Made by a program: the position numbers and the translations under genes | Assembly: GCA_030651285.1 (NCBI GenBank) | Contig: JAUSCN010000012.1 | Span: 1-64,000, forward strand | DNA from: a bacterium | Lineage (GTDB): Bacteria > Patescibacteriota > Minisyncoccia > Phycocordibacterales > Phycocordibacteraceae | Length of the DNA stretch: 64,000 bases | Direction: 5' to 3' | The notes under the pieces: model-generated | The model's database searches: none | What the model was told of the DNA's origin: nothing | Seen by the model: only the letters and a program-made list of their open reading frames with translations | Shown here: piece by piece, positions 31,093 to 39,048 of the stretch | How the letters are laid out: the number at the start of each line of letters is the position of its first letter | Position numbering within the stretch: position 1 is the stretch's first letter

Positions 31093-31272
31093 AATTGTAT
31101 GTAACTAGATAAATAAAGAGTACTTTGCTCCCTGCGCTTGTCTCACAAGAGCAAATGCGGACATTTGTTCTTGACTCAACTCGCTTGGTAGTAAAATGAA
31201 AAAGGCTAAAGCCTTCTTTTGTAGGTCTGTATTCGCCAATGCGACGATATGTCGCTTTAAAAACAAGGAGTC

Positions 31273-31590
31273 TTAAGAGATCGAATCGATCTTCACTTCG
31301 AGAAACGGCTGGCGATGGCCTTTGCGCTTGTAATAGCGACTCTTCGGCTTATATTTCACCACCTCGAGCTTCTTTCCTAGTCCGGCGAGAACAACAGTGC
31401 CCTTGACCTCTGCACCCTTGATAACAGGTGCACCGATGGTCGTGTCCGAGCCGTTGTCGACGAGGAGCACCTCGTTAAAGACAACTGTGTCACCTTTTTT
31501 CAAATCCCCTGGGAGCTTCTCAATAGCGATAGTGTCGCCTTTTGAGACGACATACTGCTTCCCACCAGTCTTGATTACGGCCACTTCCAT
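31273..31590 (-). CDS. rplU: 50S ribosomal protein L21
   Basis: VIKTGGKQYVVSKGDTIAIEKLPG; YKPKSRYYKRKGHRQPFLEVKI. Confidence 0.94.
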   Translation of the reverse strand: MEVAVIKTGGKQYVVSKGDTIAIEKLPGDLKKGDTVVFNEVLLVDNGSDTTIGAPVIKGAEVKGTVVLAGLGKKLEVVKYKPKSRYYKRKGHRQPFLEVKIDSIS

Positions 31591-31660
31591 AGTCTGTGCA
31601 ATGTAGCACGCTTGGTCGCAAAAAGCAAACTGACGACTCAACAGATGATGGGGCTGTTAA

Positions 31661-31696
31661 AAACGAAAAAGCCCCGCGAGAAGCTTGGGGCTTCTT
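31661..31696. terminator. terminator hairpin
   Basis: GAAAAAGCCCCgcgagaagcttGGGGCTTCTTC. Confidence 0.6.
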
Positions 31697-31719
31697 CGCT
31701 GGGGCCTATTGCCGATGCG

Positions 31720-31947
31720 TCAAGGCAGAGAAACTTCCTGAAGCTTGTAGAGCTTCACAACGTTCTCCCACGGACGGCACCCGTTCTGGGCTTGCTGACG
31801 GGCGTCGTTGTCATCCTTGGCGAGGGTAACCAAGATAGTCCGCGACGGCGCTCCCGATGAGTGTGTGAGAGCAATATACTCGGTTATGGCGAGCGCTTTT
31901 GCCATTTTCTCGCGATCTACTAGGACTGCATTGTCATTTTCGGACAT
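31720..31947 (-). CDS. small hypothetical protein
   Basis: SD AGGAGG before ATG; upstream TTGACA-17-TATCCT; own terminator. Confidence 0.55.
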   Translation of the reverse strand: MSENDNAVLVDREKMAKALAITEYIALTHSSGAPSRTILVTLAKDDNDARQQAQNGCRPWENVVKLYKLQEVSLP

Positions 31948-32001
31948 GGTATCCTCCTATCTGCTTAAAAGGGAGAGGAGATATTCCTCTCTGGCTATCT
32001 G

Positions 32002-32065
32002 TTGTAGGATAGCACGCAGTGTATTTTATGTCAATACCCGCTTACTCTTTCCTGTTATCCTACAA
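32002..32065. repeat. 10-bp inverted repeat flanking the promoter of the 31720 ORF
   Basis: TTGTAGGATA 32002-32011 and TATCCTACAA 32056-32065. Confidence 0.6.
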
Positions 32066-32140
32066 TTAAAACTGTTTGTGAAATAAGAAAAACGCACGTA
32101 CCCGAAGGCCGTGCGTTTCCATGTTGTGATTGACAAATAA

Positions 32141-32401
32141 TCATCTCCTTTTACCGAAAACCGGTGGAACAATGCAATGAAGATCGTGCACCACGCAGTA
32201 AGCCCAGAGTGCAAAACTAATTAGAGCTGGCCCTCCAAAAACGAAGAACAAATCTTCGGAGATGCCGGCAGCATGGCCCAGCAGCTGTAGACAAGTCGAA
32301 ATTAAAACTGAAAGAGCGCAGCACAAGGCAACGCCCCACAATTTATCTTTTTCCCAAATAACCAACCAGATAACCTTTGTGACATCTACAATTCTCTTCA
32401 T
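32141..32401 (-). CDS. small membrane protein
   Basis: MKRIVDVTKVIWLVIWEKDKLWGVALCCALSVLIS...; GGGAGG SD; terminator hairpin 32090-32121. Confidence 0.5.
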   Translation of the reverse strand: MKRIVDVTKVIWLVIWEKDKLWGVALCCALSVLISTCLQLLGHAAGISEDLFFVFGGPALISFALWAYCVVHDLHCIVPPVFGKRR

Positions 32402-32463
32402 TAGAGTCCTCCCAGTCCTCAAGTTAGAGCTTAATCCGTTTTTGTTGTATTATAAAGACATTA

Positions 32464-32653
32464 TTATGTCAACTCACCGCTTGGTTTTTCGAGGAGTTCC
32501 GGTTCGATGCCAATTTTTGATTCGCTGATGCGGTAGACATCTTTATCTATCTTGCCGAGCTCTTTGTAGCCCGCATTATAATGGCTCACGGAGGTGCCGA
32601 GCGAGACGCCGAGCTTGCGATAGAACTCTTCGTAGGCGGCAACATGCTTCCCT
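32464..32653 (-). pseudogene. duplicated 3' tail of rmuC (truncated copy)
   Basis: About 52/60 aa identical to RmuC C-terminus; 190 nt without indels against 33036-33225. Confidence 0.9.
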
Positions 32654-32663
32654 ATAAAAAACA

Positions 32664-32692
32664 AGACCGCGCGGATTCCTCCAACGCGGTCT
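32664..32692 (-). terminator. terminator of the 32701 ORF
   Basis: AGACCGCG...CGCGGTCT with T-run on the minus strand (TTGTTTTTTATAG). Confidence 0.7.
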
Positions 32693-32700
32693 CAATTCGA

Positions 32701-32958
32701 TTATCTCCAAGATGGACAGGCACGCCCCATGATCCCGATAGTCCGCACAACGGACTGCTGAACGTAAGACTCTTCGTCTCGACTCTCTGCGTACGACACC
32801 AAGGCGATGACCCCGATATTCACTACGAGCGCGAGGGTCATGAATGCCCAAATTCGCCCACTGGTTTTTTGCTCCGAAGGTCCAGAAATCAATACCAAAG
32901 CCGGAGCAACAGCTGCGAGCATGCCTGCAAACACCATTAGAATTGTATAGGTCAACAT
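32701..32958 (-). CDS. small membrane protein lying between duplicated rmuC tails
   Basis: MLTYTILMVFAGMLAAVAPALVLIS...; AAGGAG SD; TTGACT-16-TATTAT promoter overlapping the rmuC stop. Confidence 0.6.
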   Translation of the reverse strand: MLTYTILMVFAGMLAAVAPALVLISGPSEQKTSGRIWAFMTLALVVNIGVIALVSYAESRDEESYVQQSVVRTIGIMGRACPSWR

Positions 32959-33035
32959 TGCAGTCTCCTTAATGATTTGTAGCGAATCTGCTACAGGAAC
33001 TATCTACCTGTAAACATAATACACTGTTCCTATAT

Positions 33036-34085
33036 TTAGTCAAGTGCATCCACCGGCTTGTCGAGTAGTTCGGGCTCGATGCCGATTTTTGTTTCGCTGA
33101 TGCGGTAGACATCTTTATCTATCTTGCCGAGCTCTTTGTAGCCCGCGTTGTAGTGGGACACCGAAGTACCGAGCGATACGCCAAGTTTCTTATAAAACTG
33201 CTCATAGGCGGCAACATGCTTCCCTAGCTCCCCTACCCGCTGCTGTATCTCAACCGCCTTTTCTTCAATCTGGAGCGCCTTTAGGCCCTGCATGACCGTC
33301 TGGAGGTAAGCGAGAAATGATGTTGGCGAGACGATGATGACCTTATACTTCCCCGCCGCTCTCTGGATGAGATTCTCGTCTTCTCCGCCACCTACTTGGT
33401 TCGTGAGAAGGTCGTAATAAATGCCTTCGGAGGGAATGAACATGAAAGCGAAATCCATCGTCCCCTCATCGGGACGGATGTACTTGGCGGTCTCAGTGAT
33501 GCGCATCTTGAGATCGTTCACAAATGCTTTCTCAAACGCCGGACGCTCCGCGTCCGGCGCGTGCACGAGGCGGTTGTAGTTATCAAGTGAAAACTTCGAG
33601 TCGATAGGAACAATCTTGTCGCTCACGAACACAGCCGCATCGACAATCTCGCCGTTCTTGAAGGGGTACTGCATCTGATACATGCCGGGCGGGAGTACAT
33701 TTTTCAAAACAGTTTCGAGATAGTATTCGCCAAGAATGCCGCGCTGCTTCGGATTCTTCAAAATATCCTGCAGATTTTGCAACTGCTCGGCGAAACCCTG
33801 CGTCTGCCGACCAATCTCTTTCACCGAGGTAACTTCTTGTGTGATCTCTTTAATCAACCGATTCGACTCAGAAAACTGTTTATGAGAGCTTTCTTGCATC
33901 GCGCGCGACGACTCCGACATGCGAGTGTCGAGGGTCCGAGCAAGTTCCTGCATCTGAGCCTGAAGCAGCATCATGCCATTACCCTCTTCAACAGGAGCTT
34001 CCTTGCGACGAAGTATGAGATACACACCGATCCCTTGCACGATAATAAGAACTACGACGATGATTGTGATGCTGATAAAACTCAT
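33036..34085 (-). CDS. rmuC: DNA recombination protein RmuC
   Basis: N-terminal TM, coiled coil, ILKNPKQRGILGEYYLETVLKNVLPPGMYQMQYPFKNG, IPIDSKF-type motif. Confidence 0.93.
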   Translation of the reverse strand: MSFISITIIVVVLIIVQGIGVYLILRRKEAPVEEGNGMMLLQAQMQELARTLDTRMSESSRAMQESSHKQFSESNRLIKEITQEVTSVKEIGRQTQGFAEQLQNLQDILKNPKQRGILGEYYLETVLKNVLPPGMYQMQYPFKNGEIVDAAVFVSDKIVPIDSKFSLDNYNRLVHAPDAERPAFEKAFVNDLKMRITETAKYIRPDEGTMDFAFMFIPSEGIYYDLLTNQVGGGEDENLIQRAAGKYKVIIVSPTSFLAYLQTVMQGLKALQIEEKAVEIQQRVGELGKHVAAYEQFYKKLGVSLGTSVSHYNAGYKELGKIDKDVYRISETKIGIEPELLDKPVDALD

Positions 34086-34111
34086 ATGTTAGGTATAGTA
34101 TACTCTGACAC

Positions 34112-34567
34112 ATGGCTATACACGAAACAATAAAGCAATCGATTCCTGAGGCACTCCGCGCGCACGACGAAGTGCGGCTGCGCACCCTCCGCTCGCTCGT
34201 GACCGCGATGACCAACGAAGTTGTCGCCAAGAAACGCAAGCCGAACGAATTCCTTACCGACGACGAGGCTATCGCCGTCGTGAAGCGCGCCGCCAACCAG
34301 CGCAAGGACTCCATCGAGCAGTTTGAAAAGGCGTCCCGTAACGACCTCGTCGAGCCGGAGAAGGCCGAGCTCGCCATCCTCGAGTCGTACCTCCCCACTC
34401 TGATGAGCCGCGAAGAAATCGTGCCCATCGCGAAAGCGAAAATGACTGAGCTCGGCGTCTCGACCAAAGCCGACGCGGGAAAATTCACCGGCGCTCTGAT
34501 GAAAGACCTCAAAGGTAAGGCCGATGGGAACGACGTTAAAGCAGTTGTGGATAGCTTGCTTTCTTAG
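34112..34567 (+). CDS. GatB/YqeY domain-containing protein
   Basis: LRTLRSLVTAMTNEVVAKKRK..., SYLPTLMSREEIVPI, GALMKDLKGKADG. Confidence 0.9.
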   Translation: MAIHETIKQSIPEALRAHDEVRLRTLRSLVTAMTNEVVAKKRKPNEFLTDDEAIAVVKRAANQRKDSIEQFEKASRNDLVEPEKAELAILESYLPTLMSREEIVPIAKAKMTELGVSTKADAGKFTGALMKDLKGKADGNDVKAVVDSLLS

Positions 34568-34621
34568 GTAAAGAGTGGTATAGTCTTCCTTAGGTAACCC
34601 TTCACACATAGGAGGTGTCCT

Positions 34622-34891
34622 TTGGTTAAAGAAGACCCTAAGTTTTCAGAGATCGACGTTGCTGAGGGCTGGCTTTTTTCAAAAAGGAAACACCATTTTC
34701 CTATCGACAAGCCGACCCTGAAAAAGAGAGCCGAAATGGCTCTCAAAAGACAGCACGATTGCCCCACGCTCTCCTTTCAGGAAATCATGCGGATCGTTCT
34801 GTCTGACATTGACTTCTCTGAACGCAGAGCTTATGCCTCCGGCATTGGCAAAATGTTCAGCATTCGAAATCACCAACACGTTCCGGCCTAG
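34622..34891 (+). CDS. small hypothetical protein
   Basis: TTG start 6 nt after GGAGG; TTGCTT-17-TATAGT promoter-like sequence. Confidence 0.45.
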   Translation: MVKEDPKFSEIDVAEGWLFSKRKHHFPIDKPTLKKRAEMALKRQHDCPTLSFQEIMRIVLSDIDFSERRAYASGIGKMFSIRNHQHVPA

Positions 34892-34975
34892 CACTTACGA
34901 GTGGACTGCTTACCAGCCCACTCGTATCATTTCTATCTTTCCTCCACTCCTTTTTTCTGTTATAAAACAAAGGAC

Positions 34976-35050
34976 GGCCTCATCGTCTAACGGTTAGGAC
35001 ACAAGCTTCTCAAGCTTGGAATCGGGGTTCGATTCCCCGTGAGGTCACCA
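34976..35050 (+). tRNA. tRNA-Glu (CUC), CCA encoded
   Basis: GGCCTCA/TGAGGTC acceptor, TTCTCAA anticodon loop, GGGGTTCGATTCCCC T-arm, CCA. Confidence 0.93.
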
Positions 35051-35070
35051 GTCAATTTCTCTAGTCTTGA

Positions 35071-35100
35071 CAACAAACGGCTCGGTTGAGCCGTTTGTTG
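35071..35100. terminator. terminator hairpin after tRNA-Glu
   Basis: CAACAAACGGCT-cggttg-AGCCGTTTGTTG perfect 12-bp stem. Confidence 0.8.
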
Positions 35101-35162
35101 TGTTCAGCCCTACGGGGACTCGAACTCATTTCTATTTTTGATGCTTTTGCTACTATTGGCAC

Positions 35163-35600
35163 ATGGAAATCAAATCGAGAATTTTAGAAGTTTTGCAGAG
35201 CGGACATCTCATGAGTCTTGCCACTTCAGATGAAAATGGTTTGTGGGTGTCGGATGTAGTTTATATTTTCGACGAAGACCTAAATATCTATTGGATGTCT
35301 GATCCGGATGTTCACCACTCAAAATCAATTGTAAAGAATGGGCAAGCCGCAGGCACTATAACCATCAGCAACAAAAGCAAAGGGTCTAATCTCGGGATTC
35401 AGTTTTCTGGAATAGCCAGCAAGATAGACGGACCGAGATATGATTTGGCAAAAAAGCATTTGAAGAAAAGGAGTCATCCTGAACCGAAAGAGGAGGATGA
35501 CGTATTGAAGGGGGATTCCTGGTACGTTCTAAAACCAAATAAAATTGATCTTATCGATGAGGCACAATGGGGTTACGACAAGAAGAGTTTAAGTTTATAA
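35163..35600 (+). CDS. pyridoxamine 5'-phosphate oxidase-like (split beta-barrel) protein
   Basis: LEVLQSGHLMSLATSDENGLWVSDVVYIFDEDLNIYWMSDPDVHHSKSI. Confidence 0.8.
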   Translation: MEIKSRILEVLQSGHLMSLATSDENGLWVSDVVYIFDEDLNIYWMSDPDVHHSKSIVKNGQAAGTITISNKSKGSNLGIQFSGIASKIDGPRYDLAKKHLKKRSHPEPKEEDDVLKGDSWYVLKPNKIDLIDEAQWGYDKKSLSL

Positions 35601-35635
35601 AGGTTCGTACGCCAAAGGCGTGAAGGGACCCCTAA

Positions 35636-35752
35636 CTATGCTGCACGCTTTTGGTCTTTGACGACTGGTATACTTTCCTCTACGTCAACGCTCATGAAAA
35701 TATCCAGTATCTGCCTTATGCGAGTTCGAGGTTTATCCCGATAAGGATCACA
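35636..35752 (-). repeat. dispersed tail repeat R1
   Basis: Minus frame CDPYRDKPRTRIRQILDIFMSVDVEESIPVVKDQKRAA*; 96-nt core 35657-35752. Confidence 0.85.
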
Positions 35753-35787
35753 ACTGAACTGTGGGGTTAATTTCCCTGTCTTGACAC

Positions 35788-35815
35788 GAAAAATGGCTCA
35801 ACGGAGCCATTTTTC
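35788..35815. terminator. terminator hairpin
   Basis: AAAAATGGCT-caacgg-AGCCATTTTT followed by TTTTA. Confidence 0.75.
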
Positions 35816-35847
35816 TTTTAGAATCTTTCCGTAAATAACGATGACCC

Positions 35848-36072
35848 TTAAGGGGACTCGAACTCGATCATTGTTTTTAATTCTTCGAGAATTTCCTTTG
35901 CGTGTTTTGTATCTTCCCTAGCGAGACGTTTCGAAATTCCTACAACGATTATCGCGAACTCTCGCAGATTCTCACGCGCAGCTTCTCGTTCCGCCTCAGT
36001 CGCATTCGGCATGTAGCGATCGAGGATAAGGTCACCCGGACGATGATTCGAGGGATTCGGTTTGTGGTCCAC
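35848..36072 (-). CDS. small hypothetical protein
   Basis: MDHKPNPSNHRPGDLILDRYMPNATEAEREAARENLREFAIIVVGISKRL...EFESP*. Confidence 0.6.
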   Translation of the reverse strand: MDHKPNPSNHRPGDLILDRYMPNATEAEREAARENLREFAIIVVGISKRLAREDTKHAKEILEELKTMIEFESP

Positions 36073-36156
36073 AGAGATATGACCGCTTGGTTATGAACGG
36101 TCAGTCCGATGATCCTCCACTCAACCGAATAGATACCGATAAAGTATACTGGGGCG

Positions 36157-36606
36157 ATGATTGATTGCGTTTACTGTAATTCACCCGAGATAAAAGGCAG
36201 AACTATTTTTCGGAACGATCTTGCATGGGCATTCCCGACAAATATGCCAATTACTCCTGGGCACATCCTTATATCACCTGTTCGCCACGTCAGAACATTT
36301 GAGGAACTAACGGATGATGAACGAGATGCCCTATTCACACTCACCATTAAAATGAAAATCGCACTGAAGACTCTCTTCGGTGCAGAAGGATTCCATCACG
36401 CATGGAACGAGAGCGAGGTAGGCGGCCAATCGGTTCCTCATTTTCATCTTCATATTGTGCCAAGGAAGAATGGAGATGCGGGAATTACGGAATATGAGCC
36501 GAGAAAGTTCCTCTACCGGCCAGGATCACGGGAATCCACTCCGGAGGATGAATTGAGAGTAGTTGCGGAACAAATCAAAGACAAATATCTAGAATCTGAG
36601 TCCTAG
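36157..36606 (+). CDS. HIT family hydrolase
   Basis: FHHAWNESEVGGQSVPHFHLHIVPR HIT motif HxHxH. Confidence 0.92.
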   Translation: MIDCVYCNSPEIKGRTIFRNDLAWAFPTNMPITPGHILISPVRHVRTFEELTDDERDALFTLTIKMKIALKTLFGAEGFHHAWNESEVGGQSVPHFHLHIVPRKNGDAGITEYEPRKFLYRPGSRESTPEDELRVVAEQIKDKYLESES

Positions 36607-36640
36607 GGATATTTGAACATTCAGCAGAAGTTTCCATTTA

Positions 36641-36757
36641 CTATGCCGCGTACTTCAGTTCTGTCACGACCGGTAAAATTTCCTCCGCGTCAACGCTCAT
36701 GAAAATATCCAGTATCTGTCTCACGCGAGTTCGAGGTCTATCCCGATGAGGGTCACA
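36641..36757 (-). repeat. dispersed tail repeat R2
   Basis: Minus frame CDPHRDRPRTRVRQILDIFMSVDAEEILPVVTELKYAA*; 96-nt core 36662-36757. Confidence 0.85.
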
Positions 36758-36833
36758 TGTCAAGACGTGAGAACGTGCCAAATAGGCAACATTTCAAGCG
36801 TAACGCCTCAGATAAGTAGAGGTGTTTAGCTGT

Positions 36834-37697
36834 ATGAAAGCCCTTATCTCGAAACTAGAAAAGAACTCATATGTCAGATCTATAGCCCTGCTTGCCTTAG
36901 TCCTTGGAGCTTTCATAACGATCGGCACCTTTGTACGAGGAATCGGAGGCTATTTAAGCGAGGACGTTTTTGTATCAAGAAATATATCCAAACAACTTGA
37001 ACATCTCTCAGCCGGACAAAGTATTGATTACTTCAAGAAGTATTTGGGCCCACAAATTCTTCAACGAGAGGTTGGCGCGAAAATGTCTGAGAGCGTCTTC
37101 TACTACAAAGGAGCGTACATCCAGGCTTTGGTGGACAAGAGCAACAATGAGGCGGTTTATTGGGCTGTTACCTATTGCGAGCCTCTTGTACTCAACCGCC
37201 CAGTTTTTTCAATGGGAAGATATGTTGCCGCCAAGGATGTTTTGAAACCAGGTGCGGGCACAACCATACTTGCGCCAAGACTGATTTTGAACAAGTCAAC
37301 TTTCACTGATTTCTTGAAAGACGAGAGGGGTGAATTGCATGAATTTATCTCAGGAGCAACGGCCAATTCTTATGCATATGAAGCCGTGTACTTGGGCAAT
37401 CCTAGTGCATATCAAACTCTCCTCGTTGGCGTCAATGACATTTGCCCATCATCATCAGATCTAGACGACCATTTAGATGCTGATCCGATGTGGTTAGAGT
37501 CAGGGGAAAAGCCAACCGAAGATGCCATCAAAAGATTTAGGGAGGGGGTGCGAATAAATACATATGGGGAAACGGCGCCCTTCATGGGGGAGGAGGTGGT
37601 TAAGCTATTAAATGCTGTTCACTCCGACAAATTGGAAGAGCCCTATTTAAATTTTGGGGTTGATAGGATTAGAGTTCGTTACTTCCCTGACCGATAG
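36834..37697 (+). CDS. membrane-anchored hypothetical protein (possibly ETEC_3214-like)
   Basis: N-terminal TM, then a soluble domain; family suggestion is from memory only. Confidence 0.5.
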   Translation: MKALISKLEKNSYVRSIALLALVLGAFITIGTFVRGIGGYLSEDVFVSRNISKQLEHLSAGQSIDYFKKYLGPQILQREVGAKMSESVFYYKGAYIQALVDKSNNEAVYWAVTYCEPLVLNRPVFSMGRYVAAKDVLKPGAGTTILAPRLILNKSTFTDFLKDERGELHEFISGATANSYAYEAVYLGNPSAYQTLLVGVNDICPSSSDLDDHLDADPMWLESGEKPTEDAIKRFREGVRINTYGETAPFMGEEVVKLLNAVHSDKLEEPYLNFGVDRIRVRYFPDR

Positions 37698-37741
37698 ACC
37701 TTAGGGACGTTGTTCAGACTCCCGTTTCTCAACTTATATAC

Positions 37742-38002
37742 CTAGCTGCTCTGAATAGAGCCTATTTTCTTCTGCCCCCTTTCCCAAGTTTTTCGAGAAA
37801 GATAGCGCGCAAACCAAACAGCAAAGATGAGAGCGGCAATTGCCCCTACTGATGAAATATCTTCGTTTTCTAGCCCCAGATGACTAAATACAAGAATGGC
37901 TATAACAGCAGTTCGGATGATTAACCACGAGACAAGTAGAGCCATGAGGCATTGCCACCATGAATTTCTAAAAGTCATCTTGAATTCATTTTGTGTTTCC
38001 AT
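37742..38002 (-). CDS. small membrane protein
   Basis: Two hydrophobic segments; TATAGT 8 nt before ATG. Confidence 0.55.
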   Translation of the reverse strand: METQNEFKMTFRNSWWQCLMALLVSWLIIRTAVIAILVFSHLGLENEDISSVGAIAALIFAVWFARYLSRKTWERGQKKIGSIQSS

Positions 38003-38045
38003 ATTCAGAAACTATAGCATCCGCCTGCCTGGGGACTTGGGGATA

Positions 38046-38273
38046 TTAGGGACGTTGCTCGGACTCCCATTCCCTTTTCACCTTCTTCACATACCGCTTC
38101 AGGTTGTATTCCTCTATCTTCTTCCAGCCCGCGTTTGGTTTTTTCTTTGGTATGAAATCTTCTTCGTCATCTGTCACGGTGGGAGATTTTTCCTCCTGGT
38201 CAACGCTAGTGAAAATATCTAGTATCTGCTTGATACGAGTTCGAGGTTCATCTCGGTGCTGGTCACAATGCAA
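38046..38273 (-). CDS. small hypothetical protein beginning with the R-repeat peptide
   Basis: MHCDQHRDEPRTRIKQILDIFTSVDQEE...KREWESEQRP. Confidence 0.4.
   Translation of the reverse strand: MHCDQHRDEPRTRIKQILDIFTSVDQEEKSPTVTDDEEDFIPKKKPNAGWKKIEEYNLKRYVKKVKREWESEQRP
38172..38267 (-). repeat. dispersed tail repeat R3
   Basis: 96-nt indel-free alignment with R1 and R2; minus frame CDQHRDEPRTRIKQILDIFTSVDQEEKSPTVT. Confidence 0.85.
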
Positions 38274-38317
38274 AGCGTAGGCCGCCGAAAGGCGGCTTTT
38301 GCGTTGTAACCTCGGAA

Positions 38318-38944
38318 CTATGTTTTTCTTTCGAGCAAAACTATGAGTGGAGAGCAGGCAGAAAAATATTTACTACGATCTCTCCCGATAAGGACAATGA
38401 GCTGTTCCAGTAATTCACGCACATCCTTCTGGTCGCCGATCTTGTCTCGCTTATGAGCGACCAAGGCATCGTGCTCAATAGAAAACTCCTTCCAGGTATG
38501 CCCGCCCTGAATATAGTTAATAATCATCGGAATAAACTTATCAACCGCATTCACGAAACGAGCTTCAGGATCGCTTCGTTTTTCATACGTTTCGATCGTC
38601 TCGTGTAAATCCGTGAATTCAGGGAATTCGCCAGCGATCCGAACACGAGCATTCTTTTCCCTGTCCTTTTTTGTTTTCAATCCCTCCTGATCAAATATGT
38701 AGGTGTCTCCGGCATATGCTTCATGCAGGTCATGTGCAAGAGCATACTGAAGCACTTTCTCTTTAGAATATTCTAATCGCAACGTATCACAGAGATACCA
38801 GCAAAGCATGGCAAGAAAATATGAGTGCTCTACATCATTTTCTCGGCGCGAAAGATCTCCCGTATGAGCCACCCTCTCAACTGACTGGAAGGTGTGCAGC
38901 AATCGCACGAAGGCCGCAGCTCGTTCCGCATCGGGAATCATCAT
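38318..38944 (-). CDS. HD domain-containing phosphohydrolase (YfbR-like)
   Basis: RENDVEHSYFLAMLCWYLCD, ALAHDLHEAYAGD. Confidence 0.85.
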   Translation of the reverse strand: MMIPDAERAAAFVRLLHTFQSVERVAHTGDLSRRENDVEHSYFLAMLCWYLCDTLRLEYSKEKVLQYALAHDLHEAYAGDTYIFDQEGLKTKKDREKNARVRIAGEFPEFTDLHETIETYEKRSDPEARFVNAVDKFIPMIINYIQGGHTWKEFSIEHDALVAHKRDKIGDQKDVRELLEQLIVLIGRDRSKYFSACSPLIVLLERKT

Positions 38945-38983
38945 AAGGCGAAGTATACTCTCACACTTTACTGCGTAAAGAAC

Positions 38984-39037
38984 GCACAGTAATAATGCAA
39001 AACCGCCCCTTATGGCGGTTTTGCATTATTACTGTGC
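38984..39037. terminator. 24-bp perfect stem, 6-nt loop hairpin
   Basis: GCACAGTAATAATGCAAAACCGCC-ccttat-GGCGGTTTTGCATTATTACTGTGC. Confidence 0.85.
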
Positions 39038-39048
39038 ACTTGGAAATA

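Noticed and set aside
32026-32214. 62-aa minus ORF ending KSKRVLT*
   Set aside because: Overlaps the better-supported 32141 membrane ORF and its terminator; no SD or -10 support.
35657-36757. R repeats as decayed tRNA genes (GTTCGAGGT...ATCCCGAT..GGTCACA)
   Set aside because: T-loop-like sequence present, but stems do not pair and no anticodon arm exists; the indel-free shared reading frame argues for a protein tail.
35657-38267. R1-R3 as integron attC sites
   Set aside because: No clear R'/R'' core boxes (RYYYAAC...GTTRRRY) and no tyrosine integron integrase in the window; the minus-strand coding interpretation fits better.
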